Assembly (NCBI GenBank): GCA_902610255.1
Contig: CACLUX010000001.1
Span: 1-64,000 of the forward strand
Direction: 5' to 3'
From: an uncultured Alphaproteobacteria bacterium
GTDB taxonomy: Bacteria > Pseudomonadota > Alphaproteobacteria > HIMB59
Length of the DNA stretch: 64,000 nucleotides
Each line of letters starts with the position of its first letter. Position 1 is the first letter of the stretch. The translations under genes and the position numbers were made by a program. Shown in pieces: positions 1 through 9,733 of this stretch. The notes below the pieces were generated by a model that was not told where the DNA came from, did no database searches, and saw nothing but the letters and a program-made list of their open reading frames with translations.

Positions 1-303
1 TGAATTACAATTTTGAAGAAATTTAAAGATCCAAGGAAACATTTTAGGTAAATAAGACCATTTTATAGATAGCGGAGAGTTATTAGAAAAAGTATGTCGA
101 AATAAATTTTTCCAAATATCAGGCTGATTAAGTGCAGGAACACCGTAATCTGCAATTACACTGGCATGTCCTCTCGAAGTGCCTGAGCCAGGATCATTCT
201 GATCAAAAATTGTAACCTGATGGCCTGATGACTGTAAATAATAAGAGGTGCAAAGACCAACAATTCCAGCGCCGATTACTGCAATTTGTTTATTATCTCT
301 CAT
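1..303 (-). CDS. FAD-dependent amino-acid oxidase/dehydrogenase (DadA-like), N-terminal part
   Basis: The first 101 residues are visible; the rest runs off the left edge. Residues 7-35 form a Rossmann dinucleotide-binding fold (VIGAGIVGLCTSYYL, then an acidic residue in FDQND), followed by GSGTSRGHAS, the usual second FAD contact of the DAO/DadA family. Members oxidise D-amino acids, glycine, sarcosine or similar amines; the substrate cannot be told from this part. The ATG at 301-303 shares its first base with the TAA stop of the upstream nuclease gene (303-305), so the two are probably translationally coupled. Family assignment is firm, substrate unknown. Confidence 0.8.
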   Translation of the reverse strand, partial: MRDNKQIAVIGAGIVGLCTSYYLQSSGHQVTIFDQNDPGSGTSRGHASVIADYGVPALNQPDIWKNLFRHTFSNNSPLSIKWSYLPKMFPWIFKFLQNCNS

Positions 304-767
304 TAATTACTTTTTCGATAATCCCATGGATATTGAAATTTCATAGACCACATTCCAAGCCTATTTGATTTAGCATACTCCTCATCTAAAATAAATTTGT
401 CTGAATATTTTCTGTAAGCAAACGCAAATCCCTCTCTAACTAAATATCTACTCAAAGACTCTCCATTGACAAAGCACTCACCTAATACTCTTCCATAAAA
501 GTCTTTTCCCTCATCTGTGCAGCTAATTTTATTATTTGTAACTTTTGTAATTAAAATATCTCTTGATATCTTTCCACATGCCACTTTTCCCTCACTTGCA
601 ACACATGTCTGATTTATTTCAGGAGCATCTATTCCACTAAAACGTATTTTAACATCACCTAATTTAATTGTGTCTCCATCAACTACAGTGACGTGTGAAG
701 CATAAAGATTATTTGTTAAAAAAAATATCGAAGAGAAAAAATAAAAAATAAGAATTTTTAATGACAC
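303..767 (-). CDS. Exported staphylococcal-nuclease-like (SNase/thermonuclease) protein
   Basis: A 154-residue protein with a hydrophobic N-terminal signal segment (about residues 3-23, ending YAS) and a complete SNase domain. Visible family marks are VVDGDTIKL, RFSGIDAPE (first catalytic Arg, then Glu) and FYGRVLGE (second catalytic Arg). It most likely cleaves nucleic acid outside the cytoplasm, which could help phosphorus or nucleoside scavenging; that role is inference. It starts with GTG at 765-767 inside the last codons of the upstream DUF4396 gene (10-bp overlap) and ends on the start codon of the FAD oxidase. The three genes look like one transcript. Confidence 0.85.
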   Translation of the reverse strand: MSLKILIFYFFSSIFFLTNNLYASHVTVVDGDTIKLGDVKIRFSGIDAPEINQTCVASEGKVACGKISRDILITKVTNNKISCTDEGKDFYGRVLGECFVNGESLSRYLVREGFAFAYRKYSDKFILDEEYAKSNRLGMWSMKFQYPWDYRKSN

Positions 768-1201
768 GCAATATTATACTTTTTTAATCTCCAATAATTA
801 TAAGGCCAAGGAGTGATAAATCCTACAAAAAGCATTATCGGAACTACCCACCATGTAAGCATAGCCCCACCTGTTAAAATCACATCTGTAACATTCATTG
901 CTATTTCCATGGATATCATTGAAATGAAACTCATTCCTAAAGCTGTTTTTAATGCCTGATTAAATTTAAAGTTCTGTCGAATTAAAACGATTGTCTCAAG
1001 AATAATGCTTGTAATTAATCCATTAATTATGGCGAGTATCATGATACTCATTACTGGCCAAGGTATTTGATTAATTTGGAAATATAAAATGGTTCCAAGG
1101 TCACCAATAGAACACCCTAATAAACACCATGAAGTGTTTTTTGCGCTTCTTTTCCATGTATGTTTACAGCGCCAGTGGAAAGATGATAAAGCGAGGCTCA
1201 T
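758..1201 (-). CDS. DUF4396 family integral membrane protein
   Basis: A 147-residue protein that I recognise as DUF4396 from its two ends: an N-terminal HWRCKHTWKR segment followed by CLLGCSIGD, and a C-terminal PWPYNYWRLKKYNIACH. About three to four hydrophobic helices lie between (near residues 25-45, 50-72, 85-105 and 112-132). Cys and His residues at both ends could bind a metal, but this is unproven. The function of the family is not known to me. It starts with ATG at 1199-1201 and overlaps the nuclease gene by 10 bp, so it heads the small minus-strand operon. Confidence 0.8.
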   Translation of the reverse strand: MSLALSSFHWRCKHTWKRSAKNTSWCLLGCSIGDLGTILYFQINQIPWPVMSIMILAIINGLITSIILETIVLIRQNFKFNQALKTALGMSFISMISMEIAMNVTDVILTGGAMLTWWVVPIMLFVGFITPWPYNYWRLKKYNIACH

Positions 1202-1411
1202 AAATAAAATTCCATAATTTTTGTTACATTATTATAGTTATTTAGATCTGAGAATAATTGCCAAAATAGTGTAAATTTAAAAAATGTTGATTTTGCTCAC
1301 TTTTAAGTAAAGGGTATTTAATATTTGCATATCATTGTGGTTTTTTGACTGTTTGAAAAAAACACCATTTTGTTACAACTATATGTACTTTTTTATAGGA
1401 GGAGGATTTCT

Positions 1412-2722
1412 ATGAAATTAATTAAAACACTTACAGCTTTGATAGCTATTTCTTTTTTTGGAGCAAGCTATGCAAATGCTGGTTCTCACGCATATACAGG
1501 CCCTGACCTGTCGGGAGAAAAATTAACAATCTTTGGTCCCTGGTTGGCACCACAAGATGATGATTTCAGGGATGTGATATCAATTTTTGAAGCAGCAACA
1601 GGAGCATCCGTCGAGTATGGTGGTTCTGACGAATTTGAATCAATTATTAATATTGACTGTCAAGCAGGTAGTCCAGCTGACATAGCTGTATTCCCTCAAC
1701 CAGGATTAGCAGCTAACATAGCAGCTACAGGTTGCTTATCTCCATTAGGTGATGACGTCAAACAGATGGTTCTTGACAATTATGCTGCAGGTCAATCATG
1801 GGTTGATCTCACAACATATAAGGATCCAGTTGGTTTTGATAAATTCTATGGCGTCTTTTATAGAGTGAACGTAAAAAGTCTAGTGTGGTATTCACCAGAC
1901 AACTTTGAGGATAATGGGTATGAAATACCTACAACAATGGAAGACTTATTAGCATTGGCCGATCAAATGGTCAGTGATGGAAATACTCCATTTTGTATCG
2001 GTTTAGGCTCAGGTGGAGCTACTGGATGGCCAGCAACAGACTGGATGGAAGATATAATGCTAAGAACTCATTCACCAAACACATACGATCAATGGGTTTC
2101 AAATGAAATGAAATTTAATGATCAAAGAGTTATTGATGCAATGGACTTCTTTGGTTCAATAGCATTAAATGACTCTTACGTTAATGGTGGTACTAAAGCT
2201 GTAGCTACAACTGACTTTAGAGACTCTCCTAATGGATTGTTTACCTCTCCTGCGGAGTGCATGATGCATAGACAAGCTAGCTTTATTCCGGCTTTCTTTC
2301 CTGAAGGCGCAGAAGCTGGTGTGGACTATGATTTCTTCTACTTCCCACCATTCGCTTCACAAGACTTAGGTAAACCTGTGCTTGGAGCTGGTACTTTGAT
2401 GGCTCCTACTAATGACAGACCAATTACAACTGAGTTCATGAAGTTTTTACTTCACCCTGAAGCTAACGAGAGATTTATGGAAAAAGGTGGTTTTTTAACA
2501 CCTCATAAATATGTGGATACCAGTAAATACTCTAGTGATACATTCAGAGGTCTTCATGAGATCTTAATGAATGCAACAACTTTCAGGTTTGATGGATCTG
2601 ACTTGATGCCTGGTTGGGTTGGAGCAGGATCTTTCTGGACTGGAATGGTTGATTATACCAATGGCAAATCAGCCAAGGACGTTGCTGACGAAATACAAGC
2701 TAGCTGGGAAGCTGGTCAATAA
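1412..2722 (+). CDS. aglE: ABC sugar-binding protein, AglE-like (alpha-glucoside type)
   Basis: A 436-residue periplasmic solute-binding protein of the extracellular family 1 type. The N-terminus has a classic signal peptide (MKLIKTLTALIAIS, cleavage near SYANA-GSH). The start is the ATG at 1412 because a very strong Shine-Dalgarno, AGGAGGAGGA (1397-1406), precedes it; an upstream in-frame TTG at 1370 would ruin the signal peptide. It is followed by AglF- and AglG-like permeases and a glycosidase, the layout of the rhizobial aglEFGAK operon for alpha-glucosides such as sucrose, trehalose and maltose. The real ligand here may be a marine glycoside. A stem-loop separates it from the permease, as often seen where the binding protein must be made in excess. 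Confidence 0.85.
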   Translation: MKLIKTLTALIAISFFGASYANAGSHAYTGPDLSGEKLTIFGPWLAPQDDDFRDVISIFEAATGASVEYGGSDEFESIINIDCQAGSPADIAVFPQPGLAANIAATGCLSPLGDDVKQMVLDNYAAGQSWVDLTTYKDPVGFDKFYGVFYRVNVKSLVWYSPDNFEDNGYEIPTTMEDLLALADQMVSDGNTPFCIGLGSGGATGWPATDWMEDIMLRTHSPNTYDQWVSNEMKFNDQRVIDAMDFFGSIALNDSYVNGGTKAVATTDFRDSPNGLFTSPAECMMHRQASFIPAFFPEGAEAGVDYDFFYFPPFASQDLGKPVLGAGTLMAPTNDRPITTEFMKFLLHPEANERFMEKGGFLTPHKYVDTSKYSSDTFRGLHEILMNATTFRFDGSDLMPGWVGAGSFWTGMVDYTNGKSAKDVADEIQASWEAGQ

Positions 2723-2741
2723 AAAATAGTTAATTTCTAAA

Positions 2742-2773
2742 CTAAGGGTGAATAGTGTATTATTTGCCCTTAG
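2742..2773 (+). terminator. Intercistronic stem-loop between binding protein and permease
   Basis: CTAAGGG and CCCTTAG pair perfectly and the stem continues inward with wobble and A-U pairs (about 13 pairs, short TGTA loop). It is followed by CTTCTTT rather than a clean U-run. It lies 20 bases after the aglE-like stop and 15 before the permease start. The likely role is partial termination or protection of the upstream mRNA, giving more binding protein than permease. Confidence 0.6.
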
Positions 2774-2788
2774 CTTCTTTCGTATAAT

Positions 2789-3772
2789 ATGAGTATTTTC
2801 TCCCTCGCAATTACCGTTCTTATTGGAGTTCTCTTTTTTTTATTATTTTTTCATTTATCAAATTTTTTATTGGATTATTTTAGAGTAAAAGCATCTAAAA
2901 ATTTTGCGTTTGAAAATTCTATAAGGGTTATTATTTTTATAGCACCTGCTTTTATAGTCTTATTTGTTTTTATAATTTATCCTGTATTTGAAACTATAAG
3001 GTTAAGTTTTTACGATAAAGTAGGTGAAAACTTTGTGGGACTTTTCAATTATACTTGGGCTATTAATGATCCTGATTTTAAAAGAAGTATCATAAATAAT
3101 TTGGGCTGGTTAATTGTTGTTCCGACGTTAAGTACTTTTTTCGGTTTAGTTATAGCAAACCTAGCAGATAGAATTTGGTGGGGGTCAATTGCAAAGTCAA
3201 TAATTTTTATGCCTATGGCAATTTCATTTGTTGGAGCAGGTGTGATATGGAAATTTATGTATGACTACAGGGGGCCTGGTGATCAACAAATTGGACTATT
3301 AAATGCAATAGCAGTTGCTTTGGGTTTTGAACCGCAAGCATGGTTAACAATTCCTATATGGAATAATCTTTTTTTAATGGCAATTATGATATGGATACAA
3401 ACTGGTCTTGCCCTAGTTATTTTTAGTGCAGCACTTAGGAGTATTCCTAATGAAACACTAGATGCCGCTAGGATAGATGGTGCCAGTGAGTTGAAAATTT
3501 TCTGGTCAATTATCATTCCATATCTAGAGCAAACTATCTTGGTGATTTGGACGATAATTACAATTCTAGTTTTAAAAGTTTTTGACATCATATATGCAAT
3601 GACCAATGGTCAGTGGCAAACAGAAGTTCTAGCAAATTTGATGTATGATTGGATGTTCAGAGGTGGCGGTGACTCAGGTAGGGGAAGTGTGCTTGCTTTT
3701 TGTATTTTGATTGGAGTTATCCCAATATTAGCTTGGAACCTATACAGACATAAACAAGAGCAAAAAGTATGA
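2789..3772 (+). CDS. aglF: ABC sugar transporter permease, AglF/MalF-like
   Basis: A 327-residue inner-membrane permease. It has an extra N-terminal helix (residues 4-28), then the usual helices, and the EAA loop that docks the ATPase (ETLDAARIDGASELKIFWSIIIP, about residues 221-243). The long N-terminus and the RVIIFIAPAFIVLFVFIIYPVFETIRLSFYDK segment match AglF of rhizobial alpha-glucoside transporters, about 330 residues long. It overlaps the next permease by four bases (ATGA), so the pair is translationally coupled. It forms the membrane channel with the downstream AglG-like subunit. Confidence 0.85.
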   Translation: MSIFSLAITVLIGVLFFLLFFHLSNFLLDYFRVKASKNFAFENSIRVIIFIAPAFIVLFVFIIYPVFETIRLSFYDKVGENFVGLFNYTWAINDPDFKRSIINNLGWLIVVPTLSTFFGLVIANLADRIWWGSIAKSIIFMPMAISFVGAGVIWKFMYDYRGPGDQQIGLLNAIAVALGFEPQAWLTIPIWNNLFLMAIMIWIQTGLALVIFSAALRSIPNETLDAARIDGASELKIFWSIIIPYLEQTILVIWTIITILVLKVFDIIYAMTNGQWQTEVLANLMYDWMFRGGGDSGRGSVLAFCILIGVIPILAWNLYRHKQEQKV

Positions 3773-4908
3773 AAAAACTTACCTTCACCAGAATATTCTC
3801 CCAACTTTTATTATTATTATTTGTAATCGCATGGATTATTCCAACATTTGGGCTATTTATCAGCTCTCTAAGAGATAAAGATGTTTTAGCTATAAGTGGG
3901 TGGTGGACCTCGTTTACCACCACTGAGGTCAATGAAATATATCGTACGAAAGGTAAAGAAGACCAAATCAACGAAGGAGATTACTATTTTATAAAAAGTA
4001 ATTTATTTGATGAAAAACAGGGTAAAGAGATTTATCGGTTTGGAGTTACCTCTAAGAACATTGACGAATATGAGGTTGGTGAGACCGCATTATTTAAAGA
4101 TGAAACAGAAATTACTGTTTTTGAAAATGGTGATTATATTTGGAAATCAAAAGAAGAATTTACAAAAAAAAAAGGCAAAAGAATTTTTGTATCCGCCAAG
4201 AGTCCTCCAAGCTTTACATTTGATAATTATAAAGAGGTGCTTCTTAAAGAGGGATTAGGGCAAGCGTTTTTAAATACATTTGCAGTAGCGCTTCCTGCAA
4301 CTTTAATACCTTTAATTATCTGTTCTTATTTTGCTTATGCACTTACTTGGATGAAATTTTACGGTAGAGATCTTTTATTAGCTACTATAATTGCCTCTCT
4401 TGTTGTTCCGTTACAAATGTGCTTAATACCTGTACTAACAATATACAATGACTTTGGGGCATTATTCGGTGTCTCTGCTAAATCTTATCCTGGTATTTGG
4501 ATGGCACATACTGGATTTGGTCTTGCATCAACTACTTTTTTATTATGGAATTTTCTAAAAACATTACCTAGCGAAATGATCGAGGCAGCTAGAGTTGATG
4601 GAGCGACACATTACGACACTTTTATAAAAATAGTGGTGCCATTATCAATACCCTCTTTTGCATCAATTTTTATATTACAATTTTTATGGGTGTGGAATGA
4701 TTTGCTTGTTGGTTTAGTTTTTTTGGACAAGCATCCAAGTGAAATTATTTTAACAGCAAAGTTAAAAGAGCTTCTTGGATCGAGAGGAGAAAATTGGGAA
4801 ATTTTAACAACAGGTGCCTTTGTATCAATGACGGTACCTTTATTTATTTTCTTTTCCCTTCAAAGATATTTTATAAGGGGGCTTGTAGCTGGATCAGTAA
4901 AAGGATAA
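3769..4908 (+). CDS. aglG: ABC sugar transporter permease, AglG/MalG-like with large periplasmic insert
   Basis: A 379-residue permease. Between the first helix (about residues 10-32) and the remaining helices sits a roughly 120-residue polar insert (residues 40-155) rich in Lys, Glu and aromatic residues. This insert is the hallmark of AglG, which is about 380 residues against about 280 for ordinary MalG-type subunits. The EAA loop is seen as EMIEAARVDGATHYDTFIKI near residue 270. The ATG overlaps the stop of the AglF-like gene. The insert probably contacts the binding protein; that is inference. Confidence 0.85.
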   Translation: MKKLTFTRIFSQLLLLLFVIAWIIPTFGLFISSLRDKDVLAISGWWTSFTTTEVNEIYRTKGKEDQINEGDYYFIKSNLFDEKQGKEIYRFGVTSKNIDEYEVGETALFKDETEITVFENGDYIWKSKEEFTKKKGKRIFVSAKSPPSFTFDNYKEVLLKEGLGQAFLNTFAVALPATLIPLIICSYFAYALTWMKFYGRDLLLATIIASLVVPLQMCLIPVLTIYNDFGALFGVSAKSYPGIWMAHTGFGLASTTFLLWNFLKTLPSEMIEAARVDGATHYDTFIKIVVPLSIPSFASIFILQFLWVWNDLLVGLVFLDKHPSEIILTAKLKELLGSRGENWEILTTGAFVSMTVPLFIFFSLQRYFIRGLVAGSVKG

Positions 4909-4928
4909 TGATAATAGATAAATAAATT

Positions 4929-6248
4929 ATGGGAAAAAGAATTGTAATAATAGGAGCAGGAAGCACTAACTTTGGTTTGAAGATAATTGGAGACTTTTAT
5001 AAATCTCAAATCCTTAAAGGATCTACTATTGTCCTCCATGACATAAGGTCAGAGGCAGTTGAAAAAACAAGGAAAATCGCTGAAAATTATAAAGAAAAAC
5101 TTAAGGTAAATTTTAAAATTGAAGCAACTACTTCTAGAAACGAAGCTCTCAAAGGTGCTGATTTTTGTTTAATCTCAATTGAAGTTGGAAATAGATTTGA
5201 ACTCTGGGAACAAGATTGGGGGATACCAGTTGAATATGGTTTTAAACAAATTTATGGAGAAAACGGAGGCCCTGGAGGTCTATTTCATGCATTGAGAATT
5301 ATACCTGTGATAATTGAAATTTGTGAGGATATAGAAAAAATTTGCCCTGATGCTTTTGTATTTAATTACTCTAACCCAATGCAAAGAATATGTCATGCTC
5401 TGACTACAAAATTTCCAAATCTTAATATAATAGGCTTGTGCCACGAAATTCATTCTATGGAAAGACAATTACCAACATTGCTCAATACCGAACTCAGCAA
5501 TATAGAATTTGAAGCAGGTGGACTAAATCATTTTAGTATCCTATTGGATGTCAAATATAAAGATACCAACAAAGATGGATACCCTATTATTCGAGATAAA
5601 TTTAATAGCTACTACTCTAACTTAATTAATGATCACGAAGGTTTTGAATCAGACCCTGGCGCTGAAAGAGGTGTCTTCTTTGAGTTATTTAAAAAATATT
5701 CTTACCTTCCCATTACAACAGACAGTCATGTCGGAGAATACATGCAATGGGCTTTCAGCGTTGCTGATCACGAAGGAATTTCAGATTTTTATAAAAAATA
5801 TAAAAATAGATGTTTAAATTTTTATGAAGATGACTTTTTGTATGGGAGGTTTTTTGATAATAGCAAACCAAAACTAGATGAGAGAGTTGTGCCAATTATT
5901 GAAAGTATTATTGAAGATAACAATAGACTTGAACATGCAGTAAATATCCCAAATAATAATTTTATTGAATATTTACCAAATGATATAGTAGTAGAAGTCC
6001 CAGCTGTTATTAATAAGAAAGGTGCGAATGGAAAAAAACTAGATAATTATCCTAAAACATTTGGCGCTCTTTTAAATTCGCAAACAGGAGTCATACAATT
6101 AACAACAGAGGCGATTTTAAATAAATCAAAACACGGTGCGTATTTAGCTCTTTTGTCAGATCCTATTGTTGATGATGCAATTAAGGCTGAGAAACTTTTA
6201 AATACTATGATTAATAAACAATCAAAATTTTTAGGATATTTAAACTGA
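4929..6248 (+). CDS. Glycoside hydrolase family 4, probable alpha-glucosidase type
   Basis: A 439-residue cytoplasmic GH4 enzyme. These use NAD+ and a divalent metal to cleave glycosides through oxidation at C3. The N-terminal NAD motif is IGAGSTNFG (residues 7-15); the metal site is the LCHEI motif near residue 175, with GLNHF near 203 supplying the His. In GH4 the residues after the metal Cys track specificity: CHEV is typical of alpha-glucosidases and CHSV of alpha-galactosidases, so CHEI suggests an alpha-glucoside. No signal peptide, so it acts on imported intact glycoside. It sits where aglA (GH13) sits in rhizobial agl operons, a replacement by an unrelated family. Its TGA overlaps the ATG of the next gene. 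Confidence 0.85.
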   Translation: MGKRIVIIGAGSTNFGLKIIGDFYKSQILKGSTIVLHDIRSEAVEKTRKIAENYKEKLKVNFKIEATTSRNEALKGADFCLISIEVGNRFELWEQDWGIPVEYGFKQIYGENGGPGGLFHALRIIPVIIEICEDIEKICPDAFVFNYSNPMQRICHALTTKFPNLNIIGLCHEIHSMERQLPTLLNTELSNIEFEAGGLNHFSILLDVKYKDTNKDGYPIIRDKFNSYYSNLINDHEGFESDPGAERGVFFELFKKYSYLPITTDSHVGEYMQWAFSVADHEGISDFYKKYKNRCLNFYEDDFLYGRFFDNSKPKLDERVVPIIESIIEDNNRLEHAVNIPNNNFIEYLPNDIVVEVPAVINKKGANGKKLDNYPKTFGALLNSQTGVIQLTTEAILNKSKHGAYLALLSDPIVDDAIKAEKLLNTMINKQSKFLGYLN

Positions 6249-7324
6249 TGGCAGATATAGAACTCAGCTCAATTAATAAATTCTTTGGAAAAACCCATGT
6301 AATAAAGGATTTTTCACTCAATATTAAAAGTCAGTCATTTACAACACTTGTTGGGCCCTCTGGATGTGGGAAGTCGACATTATTACGGATGATAGCTGGG
6401 TTAGAAGTAACTAATTCTGGCAAAATATCAATTGGTGGAGAAGAAGTAAATAACCTCCCTCCTAAAGAAAGAAATATTGCCATGGTTTTTCAATCATATG
6501 CTCTTTACCCCCATATGACTGTTTTTGACAATATGGCATTTGGACTGAAATTAGAGAAAAGACCTAAAGATGAAGTTAAAGATAGAGTACATGAGGCTGC
6601 AAAAATTTTACAAATTGAAGATTATCTTCTAAGGAAGCCTAAACAGTTGTCAGGAGGTCAAAGACAAAGAGTTGCCATTGGTAGAGCAATAACTAGAAAG
6701 CCTAAAGTCTTTTTATTTGATGAGCCTTTATCTAATTTAGATGCCGCTTTGAGAGTTCAAATGAGAATTGAACTAGCAAAATTACATGACCACTTGGATG
6801 CAACAATGGTTTATGTGACTCATGACCAAACTGAGGCAATGACTTTATCTGATGAGATTGTTGTGTTAGATCAAGGTGAGATTTCTCAACAAGGTAAGCC
6901 AATAGAATTATATAATAATCCTAAAAATTTATTTGTTGGAGGTTTCATTGGCTCTCCAAAGATGAATTTTGTCAATGCTAAAATTTCATCAGTAGATAAA
7001 AATAAAGTTGAAATTAATGTTTTAGGTACAAGTATTACAATTTCAAAAACAATTAAATCAAATGAAAATACTGATATAATTTTTGGTATTAGACCCGAGG
7101 ATATTATTATTACTGGTGACTCAGATTATGATTTCCAAGGTAAAGCTTTCGTTGTGGAAAAATTAGGTTCAAACACTTTTATTTATTTAGATAACGAGGG
7201 TGAACCAATAGTAGTTGAGGCATCAGGGGATAGCTTAATTAAAGTTGGTGATGATGTTAAAATTAAATTTGATTTAAACAAAACTAATTTATTTCATTCT
7301 AGTAACAAAATTAGAATTGATTAA
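6248..7324 (+). CDS. ABC transporter ATPase, MsmX/UgpC/AglK type (copy 1)
   Basis: A 358-residue ATPase. Walker A is GPSGCGKST (about residues 38-46), the Q-loop [13 protein letters not shown], signature LSGGQRQR, Walker B VFLFDEP and switch YVTHD are all intact. The C-terminal 120 residues form the regulatory TOBE/OB region, including FGIRPEDI. These ATPases energise sugar importers and one often serves several permease pairs. Direct coupling (ATG overlapping the GH4 stop) ties it to the AglEFG-like transporter. Confidence 0.9.
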   Translation: MADIELSSINKFFGKTHVIKDFSLNIKSQSFTTLVGPSGCGKSTLLRMIAGLEVTNSGKISIGGEEVNNLPPKERNIAMVFQSYALYPHMTVFDNMAFGLKLEKRPKDEVKDRVHEAAKILQIEDYLLRKPKQLSGGQRQRVAIGRAITRKPKVFLFDEPLSNLDAALRVQMRIELAKLHDHLDATMVYVTHDQTEAMTLSDEIVVLDQGEISQQGKPIELYNNPKNLFVGGFIGSPKMNFVNAKISSVDKNKVEINVLGTSITISKTIKSNENTDIIFGIRPEDIIITGDSDYDFQGKAFVVEKLGSNTFIYLDNEGEPIVVEASGDSLIKVGDDVKIKFDLNKTNLFHSSNKIRID

Positions 7325-8639
7325 CTTATCTCTTCTACAAGGGTTTCCTAAGGGTTTTAAATTAGGAGTAGCTACTTCCTCTTATCAGATTGAAGGAACG
7401 ATGTACGGCAATTGTGGTAAATCAATTTGGGACAATTTTGCTGAAAGAAAATTGAATGGCATTGATGGTAGGCTTGCTTGTAGTCATATTAAATATTTCA
7501 AAGAGGATATTAAACTTATAAAGGACGCGGGTTTTAAGACCTATCGTTTCTCATTTGCTTGGCCTAGATTATTTCCAGAGAACAACAAAGATGTAAATTT
7601 TAAGGGTGTAGATTTTTACAAGCGATTATTAGAAGAGATAAATAATTGCAATTTAGAGGCTTTCCCAACAATCTATCATTGGGATCTTCCCATAAGATTT
7701 CAAAAAATTAAAGGTTGGGAGAACCAAGAAACCTGTAAACATTTTGGAGATTTATCTTTTTTCGTATCAAAAACATTTGGAGATCAATTCGAAAAAATTT
7801 CGACCATTAATGAACCCTGGTGTGTTTCTTGGTTAAGTCATTATCTTGGAGATCATGCGCCAGGTATTAAAAATATCCAATCAGCTGCTAAAACTATGCA
7901 TAATATTTTATTTGCACACTCGCAATCTGTTGAAGCAATAAGGTCCTGTGGTGCCCATCAGATTGGTATAGTTTTAAATAATCAGTTCGGTCAATCCATA
8001 GATAGTAATGAAGAAAATATTCAAGCAACAAAACTCTTTGATGAAATTCATAATAGATGGTTCTCTGATGCCATCTTTAAAGGTAAATATCCAGAATTAG
8101 CTTTATCTATTCTAGAAAAATACTTACCAGAAAATTATAAATCACAATTAGAATTAATATCTTTACCAATTGATTGGATAGGATTGAATTATTATACCCG
8201 CTCATTAATCAAATATAAAAAATCAGACGATGGTGTTAATTATGAGTGTAATAGTGGAACACTAAAAAAAACAGATATGGGATGGGAATTTTATCCTGAA
8301 GGATTGAGCTACTTTATTAAAAGAATAAACCAAGAATATGATAATAAAATTCCAATTTATATTACCGAAAATGGGATGGCAAATAACGATAAACTAACAT
8401 CAAAAGGAGAAGTTTATGATGAAGATCGAATAGAATTTTTTAATATACATTTAAAACAAATATTAGATTGTTTGAATGAAGGTTTATCTATTAAGGGATA
8501 TTTTGTTTGGTCATTGCTTGATAATTATGAATGGGCATTTGGTTATTCCAAGAGATTTGGAATAGTCTATGTTGATTTCGATAGCTTTAAACGAACTCCA
8601 AAAAAATCTTATTTTGAATTCTCAAAGTATTTAGCCTAA
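7317..8639 (+). CDS. Glycoside hydrolase family 1, beta-glucosidase/beta-galactosidase
   Basis: A 440-residue GH1 enzyme of normal length. The acid/base Glu is in TINEPW (about E166) and the nucleophile in YITENG (about E351); the N-terminal FKLGVATSSYQIEG strand is typical. No signal peptide, so cytoplasmic. It cleaves terminal beta-glucosyl or beta-galactosyl residues. No ATG fits the conserved N-terminus; the likely start is TTG at 7317-7319, eight bases inside the ATPase gene. Its place among alpha- and beta-specific glycosidases suggests the operon handles a mixture of short glycosides. Confidence 0.88.
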   Translation: MINLSLLQGFPKGFKLGVATSSYQIEGTMYGNCGKSIWDNFAERKLNGIDGRLACSHIKYFKEDIKLIKDAGFKTYRFSFAWPRLFPENNKDVNFKGVDFYKRLLEEINNCNLEAFPTIYHWDLPIRFQKIKGWENQETCKHFGDLSFFVSKTFGDQFEKISTINEPWCVSWLSHYLGDHAPGIKNIQSAAKTMHNILFAHSQSVEAIRSCGAHQIGIVLNNQFGQSIDSNEENIQATKLFDEIHNRWFSDAIFKGKYPELALSILEKYLPENYKSQLELISLPIDWIGLNYYTRSLIKYKKSDDGVNYECNSGTLKKTDMGWEFYPEGLSYFIKRINQEYDNKIPIYITENGMANNDKLTSKGEVYDEDRIEFFNIHLKQILDCLNEGLSIKGYFVWSLLDNYEWAFGYSKRFGIVYVDFDSFKRTPKKSYFEFSKYLA

Positions 8640-8699
8640 ATTAAATCTACAGTCACTGATGTATATTTTCACAAAAAATGCTAAAGTTTTCGGGGTATT

Positions 8700-9731
8700 A
8701 TGGCTAAAGTAAACCTTAAAAGTGTAAAAAAAACTTATGATAAAACTGAAGTGATTCATGGAGTAGACCTTGATATTAACTCTGGTGAGTTCATTGTTTT
8801 TGTCGGACCATCTGGTTGTGGTAAATCCACACTCCTTAGAATGATAGCAGGACTAGAAGATATAACTGAAGGAGAAATATCTATAGGTGGAGAGGTTGTA
8901 AATAAAATTATTGCTGCAGAGAGGGGTGTTGCGATGGTTTTTCAATCATATGCATTGTACCCTCACATGACAGTTTTTGACAATATGTCATTTGCATTAA
9001 AACAAGCTAAAACTCCTATTGATGAAATCAAAAGTAGAGTTTTAGAGTCAGCAAAGATTTTGCAAATTGAAAGTTTATTTGAAAGACTACCTAAACAATT
9101 ATCAGGTGGTCAACGACAACGTGTTGCTATTGGAAGAGCTATAGTAAGAAATCCAAAAGTATTTTTATTTGATGAGCCCTTATCTAATTTAGATGCAGCA
9201 CTTCGTGTTCAAACGAGAATAGAAATAGCTAAGCTTCATAATCAATTAGCTGCGACAATGATTTATGTAACACATGACCAAGTTGAAGCAATGACTCTAG
9301 CGGATAGAATTGTTGTTATCAATCAGGGAATTATTGAACAAGTTGGGACACCTATTGAGCTTTATAATTCTCCAAAAAATCAATTTGTTGCTGAGTTTAT
9401 TGGTTCTCCAAAAATGAATATGATAAATTTAAAGAATGGGCATAAATTAAATATGACTAATTTAAATATTCCAAGTGGAGCAACCAAAATAGGAATTAGA
9501 CCTGAGCACCTCAATGTATCAAATGATAACTCTAGTAAACTCAAAGGAACTATAAGACATATAGAGAATTTAGGTGAGCACTTATTATGTTACATAAACT
9601 TGGAAAAGAATAATGAGATCACAGCTAAACTTGATGTAAATAGTAGTATCAAAATTAATGAAAATATTCATCTAGATTGGCATCAAAATCATCAGCACTT
9701 TTTCGACTCCTCTGGTGTTTCAATCGACTAA
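8700..9731 (+). CDS. ABC transporter ATPase, MsmX/UgpC type (copy 2)
   Basis: A 343-residue ATPase closely resembling copy 1, with [37 protein letters not shown] and YVTHD in order and a shorter regulatory C-terminus (KIGIRPEHL near residue 265). It has a 60-base gap in front, unlike the overlapping genes before it. The galactoside importer at 19682-22736 has a binding protein and two permeases but no ATPase, so this second copy is its best partner. That pairing is inference. It is followed after two bases by the GH42 gene, which also points to galactosides. Confidence 0.88.
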   Translation: MAKVNLKSVKKTYDKTEVIHGVDLDINSGEFIVFVGPSGCGKSTLLRMIAGLEDITEGEISIGGEVVNKIIAAERGVAMVFQSYALYPHMTVFDNMSFALKQAKTPIDEIKSRVLESAKILQIESLFERLPKQLSGGQRQRVAIGRAIVRNPKVFLFDEPLSNLDAALRVQTRIEIAKLHNQLAATMIYVTHDQVEAMTLADRIVVINQGIIEQVGTPIELYNSPKNQFVAEFIGSPKMNMINLKNGHKLNMTNLNIPSGATKIGIRPEHLNVSNDNSSKLKGTIRHIENLGEHLLCYINLEKNNEITAKLDVNSSIKINENIHLDWHQNHQHFFDSSGVSID

Positions 9732-9733
9732 AA

